Below are positions 1 through 13,100 of a DNA stretch of 64,000 bases, in pieces. Numbering within the stretch: the stretch's first letter is position 1; every line of letters begins with the position of its first letter. This stretch comes from Erythrocercus mccallii. Lineage: Eukaryota > Chordata > Aves > Passeriformes > Dicruridae. Below the pieces are notes generated by a model. It ran no database searches. It was not told the origin of the DNA and saw nothing but the letters and a program-made list of their open reading frames with translations. The DNA is taken from contig VZRG01000788.1 of the NCBI GenBank assembly GCA_013397435.1, positions 195,444 through 259,443 on the forward strand, in the 5' to 3' direction. The position numbers and the translations under genes are program-made.

Positions 1-3000
1 AGTAACCTCTTCTGCTCCTTTTAATGACCTCTGTCACCCCTTCTTCTGCCATGAACTTGAGTAAAAAGTTTGACTTCAACTTCTCAATCAAAATGATGCT
101 CAGCTTGCCAAGCCCTTGGTAAGCTACACCAGCTGTCATACCAGAGAAGACACTCCTCTCAAGCACTTCCCACTTCCTAGTTCCCGAACAGAATTATCTA
201 TTTCCCATGTGACACTGAATGTGGAGGAGAGCAAAGAACATCTGAGTTAACCATTAACCAACAGAGGAATCCCAGCAATCACCCTGACAACCTTAATTTA
301 GTCTGTTTGCCCTAGCATTACAGGCATGCTTTAAAACAAGCATGTTGGCAAACCCATGGAACTGCTCTCTGCCACATCCTGCCAGCCTATTCTCAGGGCT
401 GACGTGAAATTGGATGACTTTGCCAAAACAATTTAGATTTTTTTTCTGCCTATTTCACTGTAAACAAAAATGACAATAAAAATACCAGACACTTATTCCA
501 AACTCTAGTCCTTAAAAGCCAGCAAAAAATAAAGGCAAAAAACCCAAAACACCAACCCAGAGTTCCCTCAGCAGCAGTTATGAGTCCAGGTGCTCATAAC
601 ACTGACATCAAACCTCAGTAAAATACTCCAGTTTACATACTACTAATATAAAAGCTGGAATTAAATTCTCATTGCACAGTTCTGTCACACTCAACAAATT
701 GTATGAAACCTGAACACCTCTCCCAACTATCTAAAGCAGAAAATACATTAATTAGTAGTTCTGATATAGCTCACCTTTAATTACATGTGTGTGTACATAG
801 TCATCAATTGTCTTACAGAGAAATACTTTAAAGCATTGTTTTCTTTCCCAACACAGATTCTCTTTCAACAGCCCAGTCTTACTTCCTGTCAATCAGGAAA
901 AAGTGCCATTGATCAGGCTGCAGCCCTTAAAAAACCCCACCAAACAAAGCACTCCTCTTCTGCAGGCCAAACACCACTGCACTCTTTTTAGTTTCAGATG
1001 AAGAGAACAGGGAAATAAAAACCTTCCACCTTTCTATTCTAGTTTCCCTTCCCTCAGGATAATGACTTCAGTTCCTAGTCCTCTGTCACCTAGAGCCATT
1101 TTTATCATTCCTCTAGACTTCTTCCCAAGGATTTGCCTAATTTCAGCTCCTGTGCCAGGAACCAAAAATACTTTCTCCTCTGTGTAGCTGCACACCCTCT
1201 CCCACCAAGCCCCTGCTCAGCACTCCCCTGGATGTGTGAAATAAGTTCTGGGGAAGAGGCACACTCCTGTCAGCACACTGAGAGCTCCTTGAATTCTACT
1301 CAGCACATGACAGAGCACAGGTTGATTCATCTTTCTAACCCCACTGAAAACTTGATGAATTGTAGGTTACAAAGATGAACCAAGAAAATCTCCACACCCA
1401 ACTGTGAGGAACTTTGTATATGACAACTCAGCACCAGCACACAGTGTCTCGTTTGCCTTAAGTCCCAAATACACCTTTATCTTACTTGCACAGTGAAGAG
1501 AACGGGGATAAGGTGCAAGCAAGAGCGTTCTCTCACTGCTTGAAGACATTGACAGCCTCAGCAGAACCAATTCCTCATTCAAAATTAAAGCCAGCAAAAT
1601 TTTATAGGACTAATCTCTTGTATATTGGATGAAGATTTTCCCTGATTACAGGCTTGTCTTCCCTTACAACCCCATGGTAATTACTGACCAATCTGGCTGT
1701 CAAGTCACCCCAGCTGCATTTAAAACACACCTGAATGCCATCCCTTTCTCTCCCTCAAAAGAAAATATCTGTTTGTGTCAGGTTTATACATCATTTGTGT
1801 ACATCATGTCCAGAGTGAAAAAATCCGCTTTCCTATTCAACCCACTCATTCAGTTACAGCATCAAAGGCCAGTCATTTATGCCAGAGCAAAACTATCTTT
1901 CAGAAGGCTCTGCTTTGAGCAACATATCCCTGCTCTGATCCATGGTGCTGCTGGACTGTAATCATCCACCCCCTCAAGAAACAAAAGCATATTGCTGTGA
2001 ATGAAGTCAAATAATAACACAATGTTCTTTTTTTCCACTCAATGGAAAGTTTATTCTAGTGATTCTAGAATAACTGAATAGACCATGCAATGGAAATAGT
2101 CATCCTGTTCAACCCAATTTTGAGCTCATTTCACTTTGATTTTTCAAATAATGTGTTTCTATCAGAACAGAGTTCTCTTCTGCTAGAGCAAAATTCAAAT
2201 TTATATTGACAGATTCCAATAAAAGCACTTCCCTGGGTGATTTTTGAATCAGCTCTCTGCAGGAATTTCCAGGCAGCCTTCTTAGCTACTTTAGCAGGAA
2301 ATAGTAAAGGTAGTACAAACACACCCAAATGTCTTGTTTATACAATGTTTATCCTATGCAAGGAAACAAGAGTTTGTTTCCAATAACACCATGAAACAAA
2401 ACAAGACACCACATTTGCTTATCTTTTGCCAAGATACACACTGTCACTTTAAATACAAATGCAGTTCAAGTCATTCCGGCTCCTGACTGTCATCCTCTGA
2501 AACAATTATAACTTTCAGTAACTTTTCTATGCTTTAATGTTATATATTTACCAACTTCCCCACATACTAACTTAATTTTTAGCGACAAAAAAAAAAAAGA
2601 AGACAAACCAAACAGAACAAGAAAAACGTCCAAAAACAACAAAAACCCAAACTGCAGTTGTCAGACTGACTATCTAAAACTCAATACTCACTGAAAGGAA
2701 CACCGGTGGGAGAACTTCAATTCTGACTTAGTTTCATCGGTATGGAGGAAAACCCTTGCAACAGGTTAAATAAAGTTTGTAACTAGTGCTCTCTCCAAGA
2801 AGAGTCAGGAAGTTTTAAGTGTCCACTACACTGTTGCTCTGGGGAATACAGCCAAGAAGCTGAAAAGGGTAGATTCAACACTTGTAACTAACAAATGTAA
2901 ACAACCAAGGTAAACACTATCACAATAGCTGGTTTTGCTACTGCAGCATTTTTGAAGTGCGATACAACCCAGTGATGCTACCTTGAACTCTACCTGTATT

Positions 3001-3084
3001 TATCAGGCCTGCCAGTAAAGATAAAAAAATCAAAAGAGCACAGCCATAACAAATAAACGGCAGCCCTAAAGAGGATATATGTAC
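1..3084. other. AT-rich non-coding DNA, probable intron of the minus-strand gene
   Basis: No open frame here has coding character; the longest (110 codons, plus strand 1629-1961) has no splice context or recognisable domain. Because a minus-strand first exon ends at 3495 with a donor, this stretch is inferred to be its first intron. I could not find an acceptor plus open exon with confidence. There is A-rich low complexity at 2588-2645. No transposon was recognised. Confidence 0.5.
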
Positions 3085-3101
3085 AAAAAAAAAAAAAAAA
3101 A
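3085..3101. repeat. poly(A) run, 17 bp
   Basis: Seventeen uninterrupted A, followed by GCCG and a T-rich stretch, about 80 bp before the CpG island. It could be a simple mononucleotide run or a retroposon tail; no element body was recognised to its left. Confidence 0.85.
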
Positions 3102-3494
3102 GCCGTTTTTTATGTTATTTTCCCATTAAGTGAGACGTTCCATTGGTAAGCACGTGGTGTGCATCATGACCACCAGCGTTCTGGATTGTTCAGGCAGAGC
3201 CGGCCGCACCCCGCGCTGTCAGCGGAGCGGGGCAGAGGTTGAGGAGCAGCAGCGCTGTGGCTGTCCCCGTCCCTGTCCCCGCCCGAGCGTGGGATCTCCC
3301 GCCGCCCGCGGCCCAGCGCCCGGGAATTCCCGCAGCCAGCGGCACCGCGGCCCGGCCCTTCTGGGCGCTGCGCCTCCGAGCAGCCCCCCAAGGCTTTAAA
3401 CGCCTTTCCCCACGAGGAAAGGCTCTCTCGCCCCACATTCCCCGCATCCGCGCCCCCTCCTCTTCGAGCCCGGGCCGTTCCCCGCCGCCCTCAC

Positions 3495-3611
3495 CAGCTT
3501 GGGTTTGTTCCGGCTCTCCTCTTCCGCGGCGCGCCCGCCGCGCTTGGCGTTCATCCTGCCGGAGCTCAGCGGCTCCTCGCCGCCCGCGCCCGGAGCCGCG
3601 TGTCCGTCCAT
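3495..3611 (-). CDS. First coding exon of an unrecognised gene (39 codons, partial)
   Basis: On the minus strand an ATG at 3611-3609 sits in a strong GCCATGG context. It opens 39 codons beginning MDGHAAPGAGGEEPL and ending SRNKPKL, with a second Met at codon 20. The exon closes exactly on a codon boundary at a consensus donor, AAGCTG|GTGAGG, with the intron starting at 3494. The unspliced frame would read on only to 3396. The peptide is rich in Gly, Ala, Glu, Arg and Lys, with a basic patch (NAKRGGR) followed by an acidic patch; that is compatible with a disordered N-terminus of a nuclear protein, but this is inference. No domain or signal peptide is visible. Further exons must lie to the left, most likely outside the window. 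I do not recognise the gene. The alternative is a GC-rich chance frame, but donor, Kozak context and CpG island agree. Confidence 0.6.
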
Positions 3612-3813
3612 GGCTCCGCGGGGCTGGCCCCGCGCCGAGCCGAGCCCAACCGAGCCAAAGCGGGCCGAGCCGAGCGCTCACCGCCGCACCGGCCCCATGG
3701 GCCCCCCGCGCCCGCTCCGCCCGGGGCGGCTCCGCTGCTCCCGCGGCCGCGCACGCGCACGGCCCGCCCGAGCCACCGCGCCTGAGCGCGCCTGCGCCCT
3801 GCGGCAGCGGCAG

Positions 3814-3824
3814 GAAATGGCGGC
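3814..3824 (+). promoter_or_regulatory. YY1-like site in the CpG island
   Basis: GAAATGGCGGC differs at one position from the YY1 consensus AANATGGCGGC. YY1 sites of this kind are common just downstream of start sites in CpG-island promoters. It also forms an ATG on the plus strand, but that frame runs into the CR1 fragment without a clear donor. Function is inferred from motif and position only. Confidence 0.35.
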
Positions 3825-3937
3825 GCCCCTCAGCGGGCACGGAACGCCCCCCGGCAGCGCCCACAGTCGGGAAAGGCTCGGCCCCGCTCCGGCCGGGCTT
3901 TATGGAACAGTGCGCTGGGAGGAGCCGTGGAGAGCGA

Positions 3938-4256
3938 GTCCTTCCAGCCTCTGCCATGGGCGGGGTCACCTTCCGCTGTCCCAGGTGTCTGCAATCGCCG
4001 TGTCACCTGGCCTTGGGCACGCCCAGCCACAGCTGTTCTGGGTAACCTGTGCTAGGGCCTCCCCATCCTCACAGGGAAGCATTTCTTCCTAATATCTAAT
4101 CCAAACCTGCTCTCTTTCAGTTTGAACCAATTCCCCGTGTCACTACGTGCTCTTGTAAATAGTCTTCCCCCATCTTTCCAGAAAGTTCTCAGCAGGTTCT
4201 GGAAGGCGCCTTAGAGCACCCCAAAGCTGTCTCTGGCTTCTCCAAGCTGAACAATA
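3938..4256 (-). mobile_element. CR1 LINE fragment, 3' tail missing
   Basis: Reading the plus strand gives the reverse complement of the CR1 3' region: CTGCCATGGGCGGGGTCACC, then CTGTCCCAGG, CACCTGGCCTTGGGCACG, AGCATTTCTTCCTAATATC and TTCAGTTTGAACCA, ending near CTCCAAGCTGAACAA. The terminal 8-bp-repeat tail expected at the left is absent, so the element stops within the GC-rich promoter flank. CR1 is the main avian LINE; such copies are 5'-truncated, immobile fragments. Confidence 0.85.
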
Positions 4257-7183
4257 TCTGAGTCATATACCCGTGCTTATGGCTTACAACAATGAAAAAT
4301 TGTTTAATTGTGGCTTCCAGAATCCCTTTGGCCGAGCCTTGCTGCTGTAAACTGCAGGTCTCTCAGGATGCTCTGCATCAGCATGAACAGCAGAAAAATC
4401 GTGGGTCACATGTCTGGTTATTAAAGGTATTGTGTTGACAGATGTCTTTATGGCATGGCTCTTTTTAAAAGAAAAATATGCATTTTGTGTCGGTATAGCT
4501 GAATCTTGCTAAATCATGTTGAGAAAGCAGTCATGAACACCCTCACAATCTGTTGTTTTGGCAGGACAAGGGCAATCCTTTGGTGTTCACATGCAGATAA
4601 AAATGTATCAGTTTATTGCCCTCTAGGAGAGGGTCTCAACTCAGCACTGCTCTCACAAGAGGGTTTGTACTTTTAAAAAGGCAAGCAACACAGAATAGTG
4701 AATTTCTGATCTCTGTCTAATACGTACACAGTGATACAAAGCCTGAGATTCAGGACTCTCTCTGCATTTCTTGTGACTCTCTGAGGCTTACCTGAGTACT
4801 GGGGGAAATATTTATCTTTTAAATCCAGCAATGAAAACCTGTTCATAAAATCTGACAATACCAGCTTTCAAATAAAATGACAGCTCTAAAACTGGCAGGG
4901 GTCTTAAAATCAAAATAGAATCTTGGCAGCAGAAGTTTGGACATTAGAAAATAGGTCAGCTCCATCTAGCTGCTCTGTTCTAAAATTTCCTTTGAGATTC
5001 ATCTCTTACTTCCTGTATAAATCTTCCTTTTTTTATTCTGTTGATTTTTAATAATTATTTGTTCATAGTTTATGATATCATCTTAACCATACCTAGATTG
5101 GAATGATGAAATTAATCAAGTAATCATGGATTTAATCACTTGTTTGCAATGTCAGGCAATGTAATGTTATTTCCAAATACGTCCATTTATAGTTTACAGG
5201 ATGATTACAGTTTACAGGTATGCAATGGTTAATTAAAAAGAAACGCTCAAATCTGGTTTATTTGTCTTCTCAATTAGCTCTAGTGACCATTTTGGGTTTT
5301 CTCTGCTGTCTCTATTTTTCTGTATTAAGCAGCGCCTATATCTAGAGCACAACCTTCAGTCAGTCCACATTCAGAGAAAACAGAATAATTTCCAACAGCC
5401 TGGCACCTCTGTGCACAAATTTAAGTTTTTAAACCAAATTCTGTAGCACTATTTGTCCAGCATAACTCTTAAGTGCTCAAGAGCTTTTCATCCTCAAATT
5501 TTCTACATTTGCCACAATGCTGCTCATACTGCATTAGCCAGGTGTTCTTCAGTAAAACCTTCACATTGAATTGACCTCTAAGATTCAGGAGCAGCTGGCA
5601 CAACATGCCAAAAATAATTCATGGTATGAGTGAAAGCAAGTGCACACGTGAGAAATCAAGAAAATTGAGCAAATGTATAGTCAGGCCTTGAGTTAATTTA
5701 GTTTTGATGGAGTAAAACTCAGATCACATTCCTGATTTTAGCAGAACATGAAAAAAAATACTGAAGTCAGGTGTGGGGACACGACACATCACTGAAAACA
5801 CAGGGGATTTGCTGGTTTGGTGCTGGTACATTGTAATTACTGTACCCTTCTCTGAGTGACGGAGAAAAGATGTGCAACCATCAGGCTGCAGCTGCATCAT
5901 GTGATGAAAAGTCATCCCTCAGCTGCTCTTAGTTCCCCTTCCTGGGTTTGCCTGCTCTCCTGGGACAGATGGCTGCTTGCTTAGCAGAGTTATGTCATTT
6001 TTTTAAACTCTGATTTACAAATGCTTTTCAAGTCTCCATTTGGAGTTTTCAGCTGGGGCTTAAAATTGTTGTTTATGTTGTACAAAACATTGCTACAGAT
6101 TTGCTGGAGACCTGCCTTTGAAAAGCTTGCTATAGATCAAATGTCATTAGATCCACTTCACAGCCTCCTCAGCATGTTGTGCCTGCTGTTTTCTTTTTGA
6201 AAGTGTTTTTAGTCATACTGCCACATTTTAGTGTTCTTCCCCCACCCCACTCCAGTTTCCAGGACTGAGAAGCAAATATTCCATGTATGAACAAAAGACT
6301 TTAATGACCATATAAACTCTGCAGGTAATTCCAAGCAAAAGAAATGAAGAGAAATAATGTAGCTATCCCAATTAGGAAAAATTCACATGGAAAAACCTCT
6401 CAACACCAAAACAAAACAAACAAAAAACTCTCCAGAAAACCACAACTCTGCTTAAGGCAAGCAGACAAACCTCATTTTGGCAGACACTGCAATGCAGTAT
6501 TTTGGCTCAACTCCGAGAGCAACAGTGTGGCCTGAGGGTGGAAACGAGTACTTGTACAAACTGTTCTTGACTTGGCTTCATCTCTGAAGCAAATGGATTT
6601 CAGAGCTATTTATTACAAATATCATTTCACAACATTGCAAACATATAACTCCAAAAAGCCACTGCTCTGTAGGTGCTGACATTTCTCCTTATGGTTTCAT
6701 GTGTAATCTCAGTCCCATTCAGTCACACAACCACAGCAGCTCACAGAGATCACACAATTACCTTACAGCAAAATGATCAGATATTGATCAGCATGAGGTA
6801 TCCTGAGCATCCCCAAAACGTGCATTATTTTATATATGAACTGATGAAATAGGCCTTTGAGGATGAGTGGCTAACCCAGCAATATGAGACCTTACAGCTC
6901 TTAACATTCTCCCTCTAAACAGACCAAAAGTTCAATCATACAAGGTTGCAGAAGGCACTCACTCCAACTATAATCTGAAAAAGAAAATTATTCTGGATTC
7001 ATAATGCAGGGGTAGAACTTCCATTTGCCAGAGAAAGCACAGGCTTCTGCTTGAAGTGCACTTGACAGATCACCAGAACGACAATTCAGTTCTCAGTCCC
7101 TGGGAAAGGTTCTGTTCTTCACATTTCTAGAACTGAAGAAGAAAGTTAACAGTTCTGCAGGCTTTGTTCTAACTGTGCTGGGC

Positions 7184-7195
7184 GGGGGGGGGGGG
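7184..7195. repeat. G homopolymer run, 12 bp
   Basis: Twelve consecutive G preceded by GGGC and followed by AGGGAAG in otherwise AT-rich DNA. Such runs are prone to assembly length error and can form G-quadruplex-like structure. Confidence 0.9.
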
Positions 7196-10100
7196 AGGGA
7201 AGTAGTTACTCTGTAGGTTTCTCTTACAGAAGAGAAAACACACAGTGTTTAACTTAACCACAAACAGGAAATATGTTGCTAAGTCACCCAGCAGTACATT
7301 CCCAGCTTTTCACACAGAAAATTCTATGTCATTAGCACAACCGCTGTGCCAGTGCCACCACAATCCCTCCCCTGCTCTTGTGGAGCTGGAAGCTTTTCTC
7401 TCTTCTTGATCAGTGTCATCACTGCAGTTTTTACTCTCCTGTCTCTTCCTCCTTTTTGCAGTTTTAGTTGGATTCGATTTACTTATAGGAATTTAAAAAA
7501 ATTTCTGAATTTATCTTCAGAAGGAAACCAGTCCAAGCTTGTTTACAGTGCATGAGAATGTGGTAAATAACGACAAGAAAAGCATGGGGTTGAATAGTTT
7601 ATCTTAACAGGTGCGAAAATAGGATTAGAAGTATTAACTGCTAAGCAATTAAAATAAATGAAGAGTGTTGATTGCATATGAATACATAGTCTCTATTGAC
7701 AAAACTACCTAATTTTCTAAAAAATACTCTTTGACTACTTAAAAAATATTATTTATTTGTAAACTTAAATCCACTGAAAATCCACTCACTGATATTTCCA
7801 AGAATTATTTGTTTGCTAAAGCTTTATTTAATCTAAACCATATTTTCCTGGCTTTCTAGAGGCAATAATTAGTGTCTGTAAATGAAGCCACAAGAAGTTA
7901 CTATCACAAATGTATAAAACTTATTAGTGATTCAAAGGTACATTAAACATCTTATATTAACCTTTCAACAGTGACATTTCACGTTACAATCATGCACAGC
8001 ATCACAAAAGCTAATTAAAACCACGGCTGAATCTGAACATTCCTTTAAATGGCTTAGGATGACACTTCAGCAAGGTTAATTCTCCATGGGTGTACTTTCT
8101 TTTTAACTAGCTGTGAGATGGCTGCACCACAGCTCATTTATTGGGCTTTAAACTTTTCAGTTCCAAGATAACTTACACGTTTTTGCCTTGCAGGAAGAGG
8201 AAGTTGAGTTTCCCATCTATTGTTTAGGAAGGATTTCATGTTGAATACGTTGGGGAGGTAATTGTGCTTACAGTAAACCTCCTGTAGTTCAACCTGACTG
8301 ACTAGATCCAGCTCTGATTTAAAATCTAAAGCTGGAGGAGCTATTTTTAATGATTACATTATTAAATGATACAGTAAAAATATGAAGTCTACTTGTGTCA
8401 AGGCACTTTTTTCATTAAACTGAGTAATAGTTTTAATCTAAAAAAAAATCATTAGAGATTTTAATTTACTCCAGGCCAGGCTCCTTTAATAGTTAGGAAA
8501 CAGAACATCAATACAGTTTTTCAGTTTATGTTTTCCAAATTGTTGCTTCTCTGTTACAAGTATTTGCCTTCCTTGGCGCAATGAACTGATTTAGGTGAAT
8601 TGTGTTGTCATTCTTTTCTCCATTTTGAACACTCAGTCTATAATTCTAAATCCCAATGAGGTTTCACTTCTCCAAAAGATTTTCTGCTTTCAGGTTTTAA
8701 CAGAACAGTAAGAAAATATAGTTCTTGCTCCATTCATGCTTTTTAGAAACAAGGAATGTATGAGAAATAGCACAGGATTATTTCAGAGGACAGTAAAAAA
8801 AATAGGAAAATATTTTGCTTGTTTTTGGACTTTTCCCACAAGAAAAACTAAGCAAACTGCTGATATATGAAGTAATGGTAATTAGTTACTAATTGATTCT
8901 CTTTTTCTCCCTTTATCTTTCAAGCATCCTATTCCATAGAATAATCAGAATTTTTTGCATTAGTACATCTGGTTTTTCCTGACATTTTATATTCCAGAAC
9001 ACAACTGCTTGATGTGAATAAAACACATTTATGTCTCATGATACTTTAAGAGTTTTTTCCCCAAGCCTGAAAGAACTGGAGATGATCTGTACAGAAAGAA
9101 AAAAAAAAGTTAAAATTGCCACTAAACACTAGATCTCAGTTTTTAAACATACAATTATTATTACTCATTGTGCTACCCTACCTTACAGTTTTTAACAATA
9201 TAGTACATCTTTTTGCTTTAGAGACAAATCCCAACAGTAACTGTGGATTTAAATAGACTATTCAAGGTCTCAGTAAAAGCTACTAATGTTTTACTCTTTT
9301 TCTGTCATCTCTGGTGTTTTAGGCTCCCATCACCTCTGGTTTGTCTGTCTCTGCCAGTGCAATTCTGTCGTTGCCTGCAGTTCTGCAAAAGGAAACTGAA
9401 AAGCTGTTTTTTCACATTGGGACATTTTTCCCCCTTGAAGGCTCCTGGAGGCTTTTTCTCTTTGTTTTGCACATCTCCCCACAGCCCTATGGCTGAGCTC
9501 ACAGCTTATCTTGTTGTGGAATCTTCCCCAAATTGTTTAGAGAATATCTTTTGATGTTCGTATCTCACAGCACAATTTGCTTCTCAAACATGACCGAACA
9601 GTTCAAAAAAAGTCCTTTTATTTACTACGAGGCTTCCCTTGACCACATTCAACACTAGAGACCTTTCTATTTATCCTGCTTTTGTACATCTTCACAGCTT
9701 TTAACAAAAACTAAATACCACAGCCATTCTCTTAATAAACCACATTTCTATAGCTGCCCAGGGCTGCTCAGAACATGACAGAACCAAACTGTGCATTTCA
9801 TGGTCAGACTGGGAACTTTCCTACTTGATTTATTTTCTCTACAAAGAAAGCTCTATGGCAGTGTTTATAATTTCTCTACATGATACAAACCCCTAAAAAA
9901 TAAGAATTCTACAGTGCAGGGAATGAATGATTATCCGTGGAGTAGCTTGAAATGTCTCTCTCCATACTCATACCACAACAAGCAGATTTCTGGGTGGAAA
10001 TAAAGTTCATTTTTATGGAAATAATGCATATGGTGAAGGCATTAGTAATGCTAATGAAGAGCTTCCAGTCAGAAAATAGGCCTGATTAAAGCTAAAGATC

Positions 10101-13100
10101 ACGTTAAGAAATCTTTGTTCAAGTTGTTGAATGCAAGAATAAGATAAAAACTTGTGGAATGTTCACCCATGGTCATTGCCTGTTCAGCATATTAATTATA
10201 GTTTCACTTACTAGAAAGAGATGGATTTTTATTTTGTATTTAGCTGTTCTGCCCCTATGGGTAGCATATATAATTTATCGGTGGTGTATGGAGGGACTTC
10301 CATCACCACATCTGTACCAAAGGTTTTTCCATGGCTATGCTAACTCCACTAAAGCCCATTTTTGGGGAGAATAAAGGGACACATTTTACAAGATTGTCCT
10401 TTTACAGGAGCTAACGGTGGGATTATTTAAACAGCTTCTTTCAAGGGGAATAAATGGCTGATATGATGCAGTCATTTAGTATGTAAACTAATTTTATTAT
10501 ATAATTTCCTCATGCTATTTAAAAGGCTGACTTTGCTACATATCCTGAAAAGCAGGTATTGCAGCTTTGAGGAATGAGAAGAATTACACTTAGCAGGGAT
10601 GCTTTTGGTATGCTCCGTATGTTGATTTTGGTTCACTCAATATTTGGGTTTAACTTAAGAGTCTTTAGTAACTTTCACTGAAATCAACTGCATGTTTATC
10701 TTTTCTGAGGGAATAACCTGGCTCCGAAGTCAAATGTGCATCCTTGTAATCCAGCACAGTTCTAGCAGGATGGGACTCTGTAAAATACTGCAGAAAACAA
10801 GGATCTGCTCTTCTTCTTAGTTTTTGGTTTGTTCTGAATTATTCTTCCTTTTGTGTTTGTTAGTTCCTTCAATATTGCTCGCAGTGAACTTGTGAAAAGG
10901 AAAATTCTGCAACCTATAGTCAAAATTCTTTGCTTGCCCTCTTAGTCCTTTTTATAAATGAATGAAGATGGCATGTGCTAAAATAATAACAGTGAGAAGA
11001 TTAACTCTGATCTTCTCCTGCACATTCGCAATTGTCTAATTTTAATGGCACAAGTGGCTGAAGATGAGTTTGAGGCTTGGCCCAAGAGAACACACATTAG
11101 ACTTCATTTCAGGTAAGAAGAAGTGACTCTCAGGGTGACAGTGGTTTATATTTCCCTCACTTTATCCACATGCAAAGTGGATTTGATCAGCAGCCATAGC
11201 ATTTTTTGTGATACAGAATGAATAAGGGGAAAAAAATAAGTTTTCTGCCAGTTAGTCTGCTGAGCTAATCCTCACCTGCAGTGTCCCTAGCTCTGACATA
11301 AAGAAAGGGCACAAATGTGGCAGTGAGAGATTACCAGGCTAACAGTAATATTCTCTCACCTTTAACTCTCCACTAAAAGTGCTCTGGTTCATGAGATGTG
11401 ACAGTTTATATTGTGAAAATTGGCAAGGTTTTTATCCTTTCCTGCTGCCACATTGACTTAGGGATCAACACTGTGCACCAGGCTGCCACAATTCTCAGCC
11501 ATGTGTTTGAAGATCAATTGAAATTGTGCAAAGAGGGCAAAGTCTATAGGCTGACGGAAAGTTAAGCTCATCAGCCATATCAGTGGATATGATTGCCTAT
11601 TTCTGGGTCAGAACTCTTTGTCATCATGTTCTTTATTAAGTCTTCAGTATGACTCCAAATATGCCAATGCAAAACCCTCTCCAGCACAGGCCTCTCTGGA
11701 GGAACATGAGCCCAAGCACATGGCAGATGCTCGTTCCATTGCTTAATGCATTGCAGGAAGGTAACACAACACTCCAGCGATAAGGACAGGACAAAAACTG
11801 CAGGTTTCATGTGTAGGAGAATAGAGGTTCCATTTGCAGGAATGGTTATTATCCATTTTCCAGAAGAACCTGATGTTTCTGACAGTCTTAAAATTTCAGA
11901 ATAGGAATGGTATGGAAATCTGTGAATGAAAGGAGAACATAGCAAGAAGAGAGAGTTAAAAGTCCAGAGGAGAGAGCACTGTAATCTTCACAGACAGCTG
12001 GAGACAGGTGAGACTGTCCACAAGAGGCTCTGAAAGAGAACCAGCAGCAACAAGAGGGAGCTCAGGGGTTGGCTGTGTCACCTGCTAAAGTTGCCTGATG
12101 GCACAAGAAAGGTCAGGGTTTCCCAGCTGGCCCAGAAGGTCATTCCAGAGTTCACCGAGTGCTTTCCCTGCAGTCTGGGTTCATACTGGGTGGAACTGGC
12201 ATGGAGCTCTAGGGTCCCTGTCTGCTGGAATTTGGGGCTCTGTGATGTAAATCACAGCCTATTGCTGGTTGGGGGGAATTGTCTCTTTAAATTCTCGCAA
12301 GGCGATTTGAATCTCCCAGCCCCTAATTAAGGACAGGATTTTAACAACCTGAGGGCAGGGGGAACTGACTCCTCAGGGGCTGTTTCTGAGCACGTAGCAG
12401 CTTACTTGGTTCTGAAGTCTCTGCTGTAAAGTTCCTCTTTTCCTTTTCTGTGTACAGTTCTGCTAATGGAGTGTTATCAACTGGGAGTTGCTTCAAATTT
12501 TATTTGAACTGTGGTGTCACTTCAAAACATTAGGGCTGCTGCAAAAGGAATTTGATTCGTTTGTTTCTGCCTGTTACCCTTTCCCGTCTCCTGGTGCTTT
12601 CTTTTGCGTGCACCAAACGCTCATGTGACTGGTGTTAAGTGGATTGCAAAAGTGATCTGGGTAAAAATTTACCTTATTTGAAAAAAATGGCTGATTTTAG
12701 CTCAGCTCCTTGAGCTTGCCTGGCATGTGCTCTCAGCAATGTCTGCAGTGGTACAGGAGGGGAGAGTGGTAAGAAAGAGAAGTAAAAAGTCCTTTCCCAC
12801 CTCAGAAGCCCTGGTCAGGAACCTGGCTCCCTGCTCTGAGCTGGCCCAGCTGCCTCAGCTTGGCTGGAGGAAATTGCCCCATTTTGGGGAACAGCTGTCA
12901 GAAGGTTGGAAACCACAACCAGGGGAGGGGAAAAGGCAGAATTACAGCCTGAGCTTGGCTTTTTGGTGGTTTAAGGATTAAAAAAGGAAAAAAAATGTTA
13001 ATATGAAATTCTAAGTGAAAATAGGAGGAACTTAATGAAAGATATCCACATAGCAATCATAATGCTTCAGCCAGGAAAAGCTCATTTTTATCTCCTGCAC

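Larger units (their letters stand above)
3180..3935. promoter_or_regulatory. CpG-island promoter
   Basis: About 750 bp of very high GC with dense CpG, in sharp contrast to the CpG-poor AT-rich DNA on both sides. It contains GC boxes (GGGGCGG near 3723) and ETS-like CTTCCG (near 3520), and no clear TATA box, as is usual for housekeeping vertebrate promoters. A minus-strand first coding exon lies inside it (3495-3611), so the main start site is probably between about 3620 and 3850, firing leftward. A divergent plus-strand transcript is possible but no plus-strand exon is convincing. Confidence 0.88.

Noticed and set aside
3190..4092. Long overlapping frames of 197-268 codons on both strands in the CpG island
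   Set aside because: High GC makes stops rare in all frames; the frames are Pro/Arg/Ala low complexity and several run into the CR1 fragment. Only the short minus exon has start and donor support.
12240..12257. 7-bp palindrome CTGTGAT...ATCACAG
   Set aside because: Short inverted repeats of this size are common by chance in 64 kb.
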